NCBI RefSeq assembly: GCF_000213175.1
Contig: NW_009799099.1
Coordinates: 1,067,560-1,131,559 of the forward strand
Reading direction: 5' to 3'
Length of the DNA stretch: 64,000 bases
Source: Neurospora tetrasperma FGSC 2508
Taxonomy: Eukaryota > Ascomycota > Sordariomycetes > Sordariales > Sordariaceae
The first letter of the stretch is position 1, and each line of letters starts with the position of its first letter. Positions 1 through 12,340 of this stretch are shown one piece after another. The position numbers and the translations under genes were made by a program. The notes below the pieces were generated by a model. That model worked only from the letters and a program-made list of their open reading frames with translations. It searched no databases and was not told the origin of the DNA.

Positions 1-3000
1 GAGTGAATGAATCTAAAGGAAAAGTGACAAACAACTTTCAAGGGGTCAAACAATGCAATGTGACCACAGGGCAGCGCCGTCCCGTCGAGGTTCTTCGGTA
101 GATAGCTTAGCGAACTGAACCCTTCAAAGTTTTTCATCTGGGTCCCGCGTCCGGGTCTCAGGCAGCCCTGAATTTGTGGAACTGCTGCTCGCCAAAACGA
201 GATGGGAAAGCGTCCCTGACATGCTTGGCCGCTGTAGCTGCCCAATGGCGGAAACCATGGAATTCAGCTGCTGAATTAGCGGCTCGAATTTTTGCACGTG
301 TACGCTAGTAGTGTATATGCCGTTACCGGCCTAGAGTACAAATGTCGACACCAGAGACAGGAAGCCGTCAACTGAAACAAAAACTTTGTTGACTGCCTGT
401 CCAAATGCCCGAGCGGCACTTTAGTAAAAAGGAATGTTGGCTCACTCGGGAACCCCAATCCCGTCCTCCAATTTTGCTCGCATCATGGGGCCTTTTGCAC
501 CCAACAGACTCAATGGCCAAGACAGGTCTTTGGAAGCACAGAGGCCTTGGCTGTGCGGAGGATTTACATGACAGACAGATCAAGTCTCCAGAAACGCATG
601 GTCATGATGCATTGTTATGGAGAATAACGTGATTAGAATGACGGGATCAGCGCAGATCCAAACCTATGTTTTATGGAGTCTCTATTTTGACAATTGCCTT
701 GCAAGCAAACATCTTCAGGGGTTTTTACCATCTTCATCTCTTCCTCCTGATTACCTGCTTTTCCGTGCTGAATGCCCAGAATAAATACCGTATGGCTCGC
801 TTCGTCCGAGTCCCTCCACCTTTTGTCCCGAGATCATCGGTGGCAGACTTATCAGAAGATCACCCTTTTATCCCCTTAGACTAATGGGTAGACGAGCGGC
901 GCTGACCGGTGTTTTTGCTTTGCATGACGGAAGTGTAATTTCCCACTCGCTAAAATAGGAAAATACCATGGCTTCTCGAATGACGGGAACACAGCACGAC
1001 TCGCCTGGCAAGTATGTGGTTGGCTGTGGCCGACGTGCGGTGTATCCATGTTGCTAGCTGACCGTCGCATGGCTGCCGGTTTCACCTTTGTTAGCGTCGA
1101 GAGCTAACTATGCTCAATCAGCTCAGCTCTTATTCCACCATTTCGGCTCCGGGCTGAGGTCCGCTATCCTTCAAACCACTCACTTCACGACACGACGGTC
1201 CCGAACCCCGTCTTGCCCGACGACGACGACCGAGTCCACCATTGTCTCGATCCGGCCGGGCCTACATCTGAACTAGCCACCCGTGAGGCTGGTAACTTCC
1301 ACCGCCCGCCGCAGGTCGTTTAGCGTGCATGTCTACCTACGGCAACTTACCTGTCGTGCGCGCCTTCAGGCCACGGGAATGAGCGGATGGCGCAGCTTGT
1401 TTTTTTTTACAGTACTACTAACATCTGTTTCCGATAGGGGTTGAATGAGCGGTCTGCAGTCCGACAATGTGGTGTTGAGTGCCGCAAAAGACGTGACATG
1501 AGGGCAACGTGGTACGGAGTCCAGCACTGAGGATGCTAGGTCTATCGTACCATGGCCATTGCTTTGTCGTGAACTTCATGGGTAAAACAAGTGAGAGCTA
1601 CCGTACGACGCCGGCGATCTCGATAATGTGCCAGTGGTTTCCTAAACCTTCTGCGCGCACAAGACATCTCGCTACCAAACGTTGTAACTGGCACCTTGCC
1701 CAACTCGTTAAACAAGCCGCTTTCAGATCAACAGGATACCATGTCACGGAACATCCGGTCTGAGAATCAAGGAAGAAAAGAATTTCAAGAAAGATATCGA
1801 GCTTCGTGTCGTACCATGCTGATGTTTTCAAATGTTTCTTTTGAGAGGCCGCCGGCAACTGGTCCCATAGTGTGGAGACGATATGATGCGATACCCGTAC
1901 ATGAACCTATCGTCCGATATGTACACAGTAGGGAGAGGCTTGGAGCGGGTCTTCCTCCCCGGAGCGGAGCGGGGCAGGACGGGGTAACGGTTCCGTTCGG
2001 CTGCATGCCGGGAGTTCATGGTCGGCTCTGGAACTGCTTTTCATTGGTGGATGCGTACCATGCCTCTCTCTAGGTATCAAGGGTCGCACAACTTTCTGCG
2101 TTCACGGTCGATGATTCTAACATGTTCTTGCCATCGCGCAACTATTCCATATCAGCGCATTTCTCATCATTGATCGCCTTCGAAGATCAATCTGGCTCTT
2201 GATCCATCGATTGACTTCGAGTCCAAGATAAGAGAAAAAAATTTTTCTTTTTGGATACGATATCTTGGCCGAAAAGCGCCACATCGCCAAGACAGGAAAA
2301 CTGCCGTTATTCCCGTCAAAATGGGGGCATTCAAAGGACTCAGGCTCAGCCAGGGCTCCTCATGACCAGATCACGGCCCGAAATCCAAGAAACAAGGACG
2401 GGCATCCCGATGACTCGAGTGAAGTGTTGAGAGTGTCATGTTGAGTGTTGGTGCTCCCGTTGCCCTGTCCGACATGGGCGCCACTGTCAATGATACCCCG
2501 CGCTAACGAAACTCCCATCACCACTCATGGTAAAGTTCACATCCCAGTTACCTATGTACTGGAGGCAGCTTCCGGTCCACATGAGACATGTAGCCCAGTC
2601 GGTCGCCTCGCGATAGCTTCAAGAAAGTTTGTGGCGACCCGCGCATCTATGACTGGGACTGACTCCAGCCTTGCGCAAAACTTGCTAGCTAGCTCAGTTG
2701 GTTTGGTCACTGCAAAACTCCATTCACTTGTGTCCATACGTCCCGATAGTGGGGGGTGAAAAACTGGAGTGACTGGTCAGCCGCCAACAAGATACCTACT
2801 TCTCAGTGAGCGCTAGGTAGACGGGATGAACTGCGATATGTACTCGATAGAGAAGTCCAATTCGACTCTTACTTCCAGCGAGAAAATAAAAGGCTAGTTC
2901 AGGTACCAGTGTTACCGCTGAACGAACTATGTAACTGACCAGTGATCTGCTCCGACTCACCACCACACACCGTCGGAGCATCAGGTACCCGTTCGGTCCT

Positions 3001-3665
3001 ACCAACAATTCAACATCGGAATTCCAAGTTTTCGACTTCGGGCCTCGGGAAGAAGGGTGCCAGGCTCGAGCCAGACTGCCAGCAACCCTCCCCCCAACGG
3101 CACTATCGATTCCTACGACCGACGCTAAGACTTGATCCGATTGATATCACTTGAGGTTATGCACGGGGGTTCGTTAGTAGGTACCTACTAGTAGTGTAGA
3201 CGGTGCACGCTATGCAGAGTGGTTGCAGATGTTTATCCATCCTGTCGGAGTGGTAAACAGGGAAGGAAATCAGAGCAAGCCCAAACCGGAAAGTCGGAAT
3301 GATCACCGGGGATGTGATTGTCCACCGAGTCCACTAAAGTTTGGCATTGTATAGCCGGCTTGTCCATGCCAGTCGCAAAGCAAAAGCCGTGAGGTGACCA
3401 CCATTGACATCACCATGCCCTCTTGGTCAGTGGTTTTTGTTTCAAAAAAGGCGGGGTTTCAACAGGAAATCTGATTCCTCTGGGTCGTGGTAGTAGGCGT
3501 GGTAAGTAACATGGGTCTTGGTCGAGGGTCCCGTCATCCTGATGATGATTAGTCGTTGTACTTTATAGCCGTTAGTTGTGCCGCAAATTGGGGTCTCGTT
3601 CTTCCAAAGACCTGGGGTTTCTTGTGCTCGGCTAACAAAAGCCGCTTGTGCACGATGCCAATTGC

Positions 3666-3699
3666 CAATCAATAAATCAATAAATCAATCAATCAATCA
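3666..3699. repeat. AATCAATA/(CAAT)n repeat
   Basis: An imperfect tandem repeat of CAAT-type units in non-coding DNA. Confidence 0.85.
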
Positions 3700-5719
3700 C
3701 AGACCCGGAATGGCCAGAATCCTGGAACTAGAAGACGGGAAAAAGGAGCAAATCAAGGTCAAGCATCACGGGTTTTTTGGATCTTCTTGCATTTTGATAA
3801 CACTATCATGCAAAAAAGATCTCGATCTCCGCCGATTACTTGCCCGACCCAGCCTTGCCAGCTACCCTCACAAACAACCCGACCGAAGAAAAAAACCACA
3901 TCAACCCCACTTCCACCTGGCTGGGAGGGAAAGAAAAAAAACAAAAGGTTGCATTCAGCAGCCGAGAAGGCTCTAGCGATCTCACTGCGTACTGCCCCAG
4001 TCCTGGCCAGTCCATGGCCATCCCCGGTTCCGCCCATCAGGCCATGGGAGACAGGACAAGGTGCCGACCTGTTCGCACAAGGTTCTCCATTTCAAATGTA
4101 CACTACACTACGGCGACAGCACGGAGACGGGCAGGCCTCGTGGAAGCGTGATTGGGCCAGGAGGCGGCCATCAAGGCCCTCGATAACCCATCCGCCGTAT
4201 TTCTCCTCCACCATTGGCGTCTTGGCCGGCGCTCTCTTCAGCTGAGAGCACCAGTGGGATAGGGGTTTTTTCGGGCATGTTATGAACCACGTCAATCCAT
4301 GGACATTCCGTATTGTGTCCAGTCTTTTTTCCCCTCAGATTTTTGCGGACGGCATGACGGCGAGTTTCGGTCTTTCTGTTCCAAGTGAAGGGATTCCTGC
4401 CATCTGAATGGTATCTCTGGCGGATCCGCTAACAAACAAAGACCAAAACCAGTATCACCGGTGCCCTGGGAAGACGGCACACGGCAGTCCAGGCAGGGAG
4501 ATGGGGGTCACGACTTGTTAGCTCCGATACTCACGGTTTCACTCAACCAGCCTTCCATAGCATATAGTAGTTCCATAGCCTTTAAAGCTCTACAATAGAG
4601 GGTTCGCCATCGAGTAAAGACATATTTTACTTGCAAGACATCTGTGTAACGTGTCTTTGCGGGATGGGGCGATCTTGCAACAACAACACATTCAATTCCA
4701 CGCATCTCGAAAAGATCTTAATCCCGTCACGCACGGACAGCCCAAGTCTGACAAAGGAGGATGGTACTAGTGTGTAGTGTATGGTACAACACCTCAATCT
4801 CAAAAGGTCTTCCCTGCAACGGCATGTACACTAGAATAGGAAGGAAAGAGGAGATCCCCAAGACTAAAGTACATATCCCTTTGGACGGCCTTATACAAGC
4901 GGGCCTACTACACTAAGGTACCTAGAGCTATGTAATGTAGTGTAGTGTACATACCTTTGGCCCAGCAAGACCAACGGTCGCGGATGTGAATCGAGCGAAG
5001 CCCAGGACGGCGGCGTACACTAGACTAGAGGCATATGTGAGCCACATCTGGTCAGCATCACGAAATGCATCTCTGGCCCAAAAAGATTCAACAACCAGGC
5101 CGTCTTTGTGGATGCCCGTGCTTGTTGGCGGCGCTCGTTGGTGGACCGGGAGCTGGGATGGGATGCCGTGTCGGGTTCACTGCTAAGGCCGCCCGCCGGG
5201 AACCAGACAGATCAAAACCCACCAAAACCAAAACCCACCAAGGGGAAAGTCCACCAAGCCCACCGGGCATAGCATCATCATCGAACAAGGGCCCCGCCAG
5301 CGCGCATGCAACGTGGGAGCGCCAAGTCTGAAACCCGACATCGTCCACTCTGTTGCTCGCCAGTCTTTCCATTCCCAGCTCCAAGGACCGAGGCGAGGAC
5401 CCAGGTTTTTTCAATTCTTGCACTTGCCTTTTTATTCTATGCCCTTTTGTATCTATCCCATCCCGCCGCCTGCTTCTTTCCGTCCTCTTCTTTTTTTCCT
5501 TGTCTTCTCTTTCCCCTTCCAATGCTTTGAATCGGTTTCAGTTGCAGGTCTCGTCTCGCAACTCCCGTCTTTGACTCCACGCCCATTCGCGCTTCTGATC
5601 AGTCCCGGTCACGCTTCACCTCGCTAGACCGCCGCCGCCGCCGCAGTACTAGCAGCACAGCAAAGCAGCGATCCCATCCACTGTACCGCACATCAATTTG
5701 TGCGGCAGCGACTTCCGCA

Positions 5720-5778
5720 ACAGCACACACAGCACACACAGCACAGCACAGCACATCACAGCACATCGCAGCGCAGCG
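5720..5778. repeat. CAGCACA-type imperfect tandem repeat
   Basis: A CAG/CACA-rich degenerate array in the presumed leader of the gene at 6161. Confidence 0.8.
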
Positions 5779-6160
5779 GCTGTCGGCATCACCGCCGCCT
5801 CACGTTGCACCCGGGGGGGTATCTAGCCGCCGTCAGCTGTCATAACGCAGCGCCGTCCGCGGCCCTCCTCCCTTAGTAGAGGTAGTACCTACCTACCCAC
5901 CTAGCTCGACACCATCGCTCCGGTTGCCTGTTCCGTAACAACGAAGAGATAGCGCATCCGAATCGCACCAACATACAAACAAAACCAAGCACATCCCGCC
6001 TCCACCCTCCCCCGGCGCTCTGCCAATTTCCTTCAACAACAAATCCCCGACGATCGCGCAACGGTAATACGTTCGGACTCTGGGCGCCATTCCCTAGAGG
6101 TAGCGACCCTCTCGTATCCTCATCTCCCCATCCGGCGCCAGTGGGTGGAGACTGGAGACC

Positions 6161-7300
6161 ATGGCGGATCCCCAATACGCTCGCCGGCGAGCTTCCCTGG
6201 ATCCTTCATTCCACGCTGGTTACTCGCCTCACACACATTCCCGGTCGCGAAACGGCTCCAATGGCTTCGCCTCTCCTCTAACAACACCGCCGGTGACTGC
6301 CAACTACCAAATGCAAATGCCGATGCCGATGCATCTCGTCCAATCTCAATCGAACCATCAACGACGATCGCCCAGCGTGAACACTTTCAGCACCGTCTCC
6401 AGCGGAGGAGGAATGCCGCCCCCGCCAGCCGCCTACCGAACGTCGCCCACCAGCGACATCAGGAGATCTACCTCGAGTCGCTCCGGCGGCACCAGCGACC
6501 AACCAACCAGCTATGTTGCACTCCTACGAAAGCAAAAAGCGACGGTATGGTGCGACCGTGCACAATATGAGGATCCCAGATTGCTAGCACAGCAGCGTGC
6601 GGCCAAGACGCGGGCAGCCATGGAAGTTTCGGGCGCGGTAACTGGTTCGGGAACAACCAGCGCCCGCACAATAACCGGTCTGTCTGCGGGAGGAAAGGTC
6701 GCCGCAAAGATTCGACACCACGGAAAGCCGACAGTCGTCGGATACATACCAGATGGCCACCACGTCGGCGTGGGAGGCATCCCTCTGAGACTCAGCGCGA
6801 CCGAGGTGGAAGGTGAAGACAGCGACGATGATAACGACGCCTTGAACCGATACAATCACCGGAGAACCGGTAGCTCCAGTCGAAGCAGCACCGCCAGCGG
6901 GAGAAAGGGATTGGGCTATCGCGCTTCCGGACAACTCGGACCATCGAATTCACAAGGCTCCGGCTCTCGAAGGTGGACCCCCGGCGACACGCCAGAGCGA
7001 CGGGGCTCCCTAGCGCAGACCAGCGAGCAGGCCTCTGCTGGCAACGATGCGGCTAGTGGAAAGGCCCTGAGCTTTGCCAGCGGGAGCAGTAGCGAGCGTC
7101 TAGATGCTGTCCCTGACCTCCAGGCCCACCCACAACGACAGCTGGCAACCAACAGCTTACTCAACGCCACTTTGACGCGCGAGAAGAGTGTTAAGAACCC
7201 CGAGGAGCTCAAGAGGAGAGGAAGCGTGGACGAAAGGACATATGAGAGGACAATGACATTTAACTCGTCCGGTCGCTTGTTCATCGCCAACCCTGACTAA
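6161..7300 (+). CDS. Conserved fungal protein of unknown function, 379 aa
   Basis: This is a single-exon gene starting at the ATG in GACCATGG at 6161. I do not recognise a named domain. The N-terminal 110 residues are low-complexity (Ser, Pro, Arg, Gln). A well-ordered, Trp/Cys-containing block follows at about residues 120-150 (YVALLRKQKATVWCDRAQYE, then EDPRLLAQQRAAKTR). Next is a basic/Gly block (KIRHHGKPTVVGYIPDG) near residue 185, an acidic patch (EGEDSDDDND) near 218, and a Ser/Arg-rich linker with RRxS-type phosphosites. A compact C-terminal tail (LKRRGSVDER... GRLFIANPD) ends the protein. I recall similar hypothetical proteins in other Pezizomycotina; that is memory, not a search. There is no signal peptide or membrane segment, so a soluble, phosphorylated regulator is a reasonable guess only. 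Confidence 0.8.
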   Translation: MADPQYARRRASLDPSFHAGYSPHTHSRSRNGSNGFASPLTTPPVTANYQMQMPMPMHLVQSQSNHQRRSPSVNTFSTVSSGGGMPPPPAAYRTSPTSDIRRSTSSRSGGTSDQPTSYVALLRKQKATVWCDRAQYEDPRLLAQQRAAKTRAAMEVSGAVTGSGTTSARTITGLSAGGKVAAKIRHHGKPTVVGYIPDGHHVGVGGIPLRLSATEVEGEDSDDDNDALNRYNHRRTGSSSRSSTASGRKGLGYRASGQLGPSNSQGSGSRRWTPGDTPERRGSLAQTSEQASAGNDAASGKALSFASGSSSERLDAVPDLQAHPQRQLATNSLLNATLTREKSVKNPEELKRRGSVDERTYERTMTFNSSGRLFIANPD

Positions 7301-9159
7301 AGCAAGCAGAATCGGGAGCGGATCGAAGGAGGAGATTTTTACTACGTCGGGTTTTGGGCTTCCCAAACCGCCGGAGCCTGTGATACACAGCATGGGAATT
7401 TGTGCCTGAAACTACATGCATAGCTAGGCGCATGGGTGTTTGCGTTTTGTTATTCTTTTAAATCTTTTCTTTTTCTTTCTTTTTAGGGAAAAGGTTGTCA
7501 GGCACGGGCACGGTCACTGTCTCGAATGCACTGCACAACACAATAGGTCGTTCAATGGTAGCCAATTATTGCTTGGATAGGGTTATTCGGAAAAATAATA
7601 CTTTGCTTTGGGACACACACACACACACACACACATCCTTGAGATACCATTGAATGCGATCTGGTTTTTGTTTTACTTTTTCCGATGAGACGTACATACA
7701 CGCTACAATAACTATGCGATATGTTACAAGCATCAACTTGTCATCCTTACGGCGTCTACACTGCCGATCCTGTTTGGAGCGCTTAACGCTTACAAGCTCA
7801 TTAAGTCCGTCATGGTATAATAGAACGGTTTACTACTTTCTTGGTTTTCCAAGGGCCTCTGATCCAAGTTTTTAAACGGACCAAAGCCGGTAGTTCCGTC
7901 CTTACAGCCATATAATAAGGCCAGCTATAGGTAGAGCTATGGTCACACCCTTTGGAGAACTTGGCCCCATAACACGCGCTGTTTATAGGAGAATCGGGAA
8001 GCTGGGAAAGAGGATGACGAAAGGACAAGATACAGGACGGAACCCATGGCAGCCTTCAAGGCACCACGCCTAGAGTCAAGCCACATATGACGAGGCTACA
8101 AGTAACTAGGTGAAACCTTGCCACGTTCACTTTTTCTTGGCCTTTGCAGCTGAATTGAACCTGCACTCATGATGGGAAAAGTTCAGGGTTAGGGCTGGTA
8201 TTAGTGATGCCATGATGCCCGAGAAGTTGACTGTACTACTGCCTGAAAGTTGAAGACAGGCAGCCATTTTGCAGGCAAATGATGGTTGAGATGAAATCCA
8301 CGAGGTCAGCCACTAAAGCTTCGAAGTCATACATGAACAACAGGTGCGTGCTTCCACTGCCAATAGCGTTGATCATCACTGCAGACCGTGGAAGTTCATG
8401 ATCACTAACAGGCAGGTATATCAATGGTCCACCAATCCTTTTCCAAGCATCGAACAACAGCAGCAAGATCACTCCACTCACCACTGAACCTGCAATACCA
8501 GTGAAACATACCCGACTTGGTAGATTGAACTCATTGATCCACGGATATCAACGAAATGTTCAAATCTCTGCCGCACTTCCAGCCACAGCGACTTTGATTG
8601 AACGAGAGAAGCAAAGCCACACACCCCTCTCGAGAACTGACGCGAAATCACGCTCCGCTTCTTGTAGATTAGAAGTGGGGCACTTTAAGGCGCGGGTAGG
8701 GATCCACTTGGGCTAAATTGAACGGAAGGCGCGACGGTGGTGTCGCCAAACGCGTCCCGCTCAGGCGGCAGCAACCGCGGACCAGGCACTTGCCGCTGCA
8801 GAACCCAAGAATCACCAATCGGTTTCAGGCCTTTCAACTTACCTACCCAACGACGGACCATCCGAACCACCAACGGCGACATCTCGACCTTCCCGGCCTT
8901 CACTGCAGCTGGTTTCGTTCCCATTCACACCAAACAAACACTGTTACGACGCCGGGGAGTAAACCAGCAGTGGTTCATTGCTTTTACACCGCCAGCGCAT
9001 GTACGACTGGCCTAATTGTGGGACCTGGACGTCTGTTCTGACTTTGGACCCCTCAACTTCGATCGACCATTTTCAGACTAGACCGCGTCGGTCGGGACCG
9101 TGAATAGCACGCGTCAACCCAACCAACAACCAAGTAGGACTGGGGAAGGCAACACCACC
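7301..9159. other. Intergenic region with an AC microsatellite
   Basis: It contains the 3' flank of the unknown gene, including T-rich sequence near 7455-7485, an (AC)n run at 7613-7634, and the promoter/leader of the CAF-1 gene. Open frames in it are short, overlap on both strands and match no family I know. Confidence 0.6.
7613..7634. repeat. (AC)n microsatellite
   Basis: About eleven AC units lie in the 3' flank of the gene ending at 7300. Confidence 0.95.
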
Positions 9160-11366
9160 ATGCCTTTGTTCACAACTTCCACAAGTGGACAGGAGGACTC
9201 CTCCTGTCTCAAGAGGTCACACGACCAATTCCGGGAAGAGGTTCCACCCCCAAGCTCTTTCGACGACAGTAAGTACCGCGTTCTGACATCAGCCCACGCC
9301 CCAAACGCGAGTGAAGCTAATCGCCAATCTCTATAGAGGAAAATGTTAGGTCATCACCGCCCCCATCTTCGGGGCCCGCAACCCCCAGAGCCAGAAAAGC
9401 CAGTCCTGCATTGAGCGACGCCAGCAGCCCATTGGACCGTCTATCGCGATCCCCGAGTCTATCGCCCCCACGACTCGCACCTCTCACGATTTCTACAACC
9501 AATACGCCTTCTACCCAGAAGCAGACATCCGGCGCCAAGGCTGCGTCGACAACTACAAAGTCGACAACAGGCGAACCGGCCGTCAAGAGGAAGAAGCTGA
9601 CCCCTGAGGAGAAGGCAGCCAAGGCCCAGGCTGACGCTGCCAAGAAGAAGGAGAAAGAGGAGGCCAAGGCCAAAAGGGCAGCGGAACAGGCGAAACTGGA
9701 GGCAGAGAAGCAACAAAAGGCCGAAGAAAAGGAGAGAAAGAAGCGTGAGAAGGAAGAGGAACTGAAACGCAAGGAAGAGGAGAAGAAGCGAAAGCAGGAA
9801 GAGAAGGAAGAGAAAGAGCGCAAGAAACGCGAGAAGGAGGAAGAGGAAGCCAAGAAGAGAGGCCGACAGATGAAGCTCACATCGCTCTTCAAAATCAACC
9901 CAGCAACACCAAAAGAGAAGCCAGTCGCCATCAAGGTCGAAAGCAAAGATGTCGAAATGACGGATGCACCGAGTCTCGCCAAGGAGAATGAAGCCTACCG
10001 GAGGTTATTCAAGCCCTTTTACGTGAAGGAATTTGTCACGCTAGCCAAGAACCCCTTCGAGGTAGACGAGGAGACCAGAGAGGCCAAGTCGCGGATACTG
10101 GACGAGTACACCGAGGGAAAGCGCGCGGAGTTCCAGACACCGGAAAAGTTCGACCCCTTGGAGGCTCTACAGCTGCCTTTCAAGACCCAGAGGCGCGGAC
10201 GCCCATATCCGAGTGTGCGCAAGATCATGACGGAGATTTATGGAGAGTCTTCAAGCAGGGCTATGGACCTCACCACAGAGAACACTCAGTTCAGAGATGC
10301 GCGGGAGGCATTGAAAGCGGTACCAGTCAAGTGCATCAAATTCAGCCAAGATGTGCGGCCACCGTATGTCGGCACAATCAGTGGTCTTCCTCCGGGCGTC
10401 AAGAGTCTCTATAAACTCGCAAGAAACCCAACTTCACGAACCATCCTTCCCTTGGACTACGACTATGATTCGGAGGCCGAGTGGCAAGACGAGGAAGGTG
10501 AAGATGTGGAGGATCTGGATGATGAAGAGGAAGATTTGGAGATGGATGAGGATATGGACGACTTTTTGGATGACTCCGAAGATGTCGGCCCTCAGCGTCT
10601 CGTCTTTTCCGGTGGTATGGAGCCAGAGAGTACTGGCATATGCTGGGAGAATGAGAAGCGGTGCACAGTGAAGCCGGAGCTGTATCAGTGCCGGATGGAG
10701 ATTATATTGGGTACGTCCCTCTGGATATTTCGCTATTGTGTGAATGATGCTGACCCCTTGTCGGTTGCAGAGTCCCTGGACGAAGAAACCAGCATTGACC
10801 CCTTTTCGACTGATTATTGGGCTTCGAAGTCGAAGACCAGCTCATCAGGTAACGAAAAATCTAGTGTGATCGCATCCGCATCCGTCACTGCTCAGACCAC
10901 TTCATCATCCTCATCCTCACTCCTCCATCCATCCTCTGCCGCTACAACCACCAGTGCGAAATCTGCCAAGGCCGGTGGCTCTCAAGCACCAACCAATGCG
11001 TTCCAGGCACTTACAAAGGGTACTACAGCAGGTAACTCTCCTCCTAACCAGGCTACCACTACTGCAGGCGCCTCAACTATTGTTGCTGCCACTACTGCTG
11101 CTTCCTCAGCAACAGCACCAGGTGGCGTTGTTGGTGGTGGTGGTCGTCGACCTCCCGGTCGACAGAAGATGTCGGACCAACCCCTCCCGGCCGCTGCGCA
11201 AGAACAGCTCAAGGCGCTCATGCACGAGATGCCCATGGTTAGCAAATTGGGTATCATCGAGGTCTTTGCTTCTAAGCACCCGGATATGGTCCGGGCGCAG
11301 ATCAAGGCTTCGTTTGAGTCTATGACTGAGAAGCAAGGAAAGAGTGGTTGGAAGTGGAAGGAGTAG
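9160..11366 (+). CDS. Chromatin assembly factor 1 large subunit (p150/Cac1/Rlf2), 692 aa
   Basis: This is the large subunit of CAF-1, which deposits H3-H4 on newly replicated DNA together with PCNA. Exons: 9160-9268, 9337-10710, 10771-11366. The start is the ATG in CACCATGCC. In order, the protein has a Ser/Pro-rich N-terminus and a Lys/Glu/Arg (KER) coiled region at about residues 119-213. A PCNA-box-like QMKLTSLF follows at 214-221. The conserved CAF-1 core runs from about 270 and includes the acidic patch at about 411-455. A Ser/Thr/Ala-rich linker leads to a C-terminal winged-helix-like segment (about 630-692, ending WKWKE). The KER block followed by the acidic block is diagnostic of the family. 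Intron 1 (68 nt) is canonical. Intron 2 (60 nt, GTACGT...TTGCAG) has no in-frame stop, so an unspliced message would still be read through. Removing it joins the conserved text ESLDEETSIDPF. Confidence 0.92.
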
Positions 11367-12340
11367 CGGGTCTTTCTCTACATACTAAAGGCGATGGAGT
11401 TCATGTGGATTCGAGTAACTGTGTGAGTATATACCTAGGCATTTCTGTACAAGTTGGACGTACGTATATTCAAAAGGGGGGAATGCATCGCATGCTCATG
11501 GTCTCACCATGGAGGGCAAACGATATTACATGATATATGAAGCAGGGAAAAGGAAGTTGGTAAATCAGCAAAGGGAACCTCAGGGTCGACGGGGAGTCAA
11601 TGTCCATGGCCATCGTAGCAGGCGGACAGACTCGAAGGGAGCGAGATGGGTTCTGTCATGTCATGTTTGAGTGGGGTGCCTTTATAGGCGTTTGCAGCAT
11701 ACATTCTTTGCGGTCTGGTTGTTGGTGGTTAGGCATATCTTCCTGGGCAAAATAGCCAGATAGGGGGAGTTCCAAACAAATGAGCGTGGCATGAATGATA
11801 TCATGGACATGAATGGTCTGATCTGATAGAGCCCACAAATGGGCAACGAATTATATTTGGAGATGTGATCATCTACACTACATAAACAATCACCCCAAGT
11901 GCTCAGATTGATACTGTTCTCCTGCACTTTCGTCGATCTCAGGGTCCAACTTTGAGACATATGATGCTATGTATGTGGTTGCACAATTCGGCGGAAAAAC
12001 AACCGACATCATCCAACAACCGGGATAAGAACATGAACTAAGATTTTGGTGAGCTTGGAGGAGCTTATCATGCGGCTTTTCGAGCGAAGCAGCGCAACGA
12101 CGCGTATCTCTTATTCTCATGAGTGATCTAAATTGCCCGGTTGCTCCTGGTTTTACGTTTATTGAAACGGACACAATGGTCATGGAGAACAGATGGGCAT
12201 TGGGTGTACGTATAGTAAATTTTTATTTGAGTGTCCATACGAGACCACCTTAGATATCCTGTTAGACTATCTTTTCAAGGTTCCATCGCAACCATGTTCC
12301 CATTCCAAGATGATGATTCCGTCCCAAGCACTTGCCCTTC
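11367..12340. other. Intergenic region between convergent CAF-1 and CipC-like genes
   Basis: It holds only 3' flanking sequence of two convergent genes. No coding-like frame or repeat is visible. Confidence 0.6.

Larger units (their letters stand above)
1..6160. other. Long non-coding stretch; promoter and leader of the next gene at its right end
   Basis: No reading frame here has the length, composition or recognisable motif of a gene; all open frames are short and unlike known families. The stretch holds a CAAT-type repeat (3666-3699), six copies of a TACACTA/TAGTGTA motif between 4097 and 5023, a TAGGTACCTA palindrome near 3177-3195, a CT-rich tract (about 5430-5530) and a CAG/CAC-rich tract (5720-5778). 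The last two look like the pyrimidine-rich promoter and untranslated leader of the gene starting at 6161. The first 3-4 kb show nothing I can name. Confidence 0.6.

Noticed and set aside
9317-9982. A 221-codon minus-strand frame rich in Ser/Phe/Leu opposite the CAF-1 KER region
   Set aside because: It is the antisense of Lys/Glu codons (AAG/GAG read as CTT/CTC), a known artefact of KER-like repeats.
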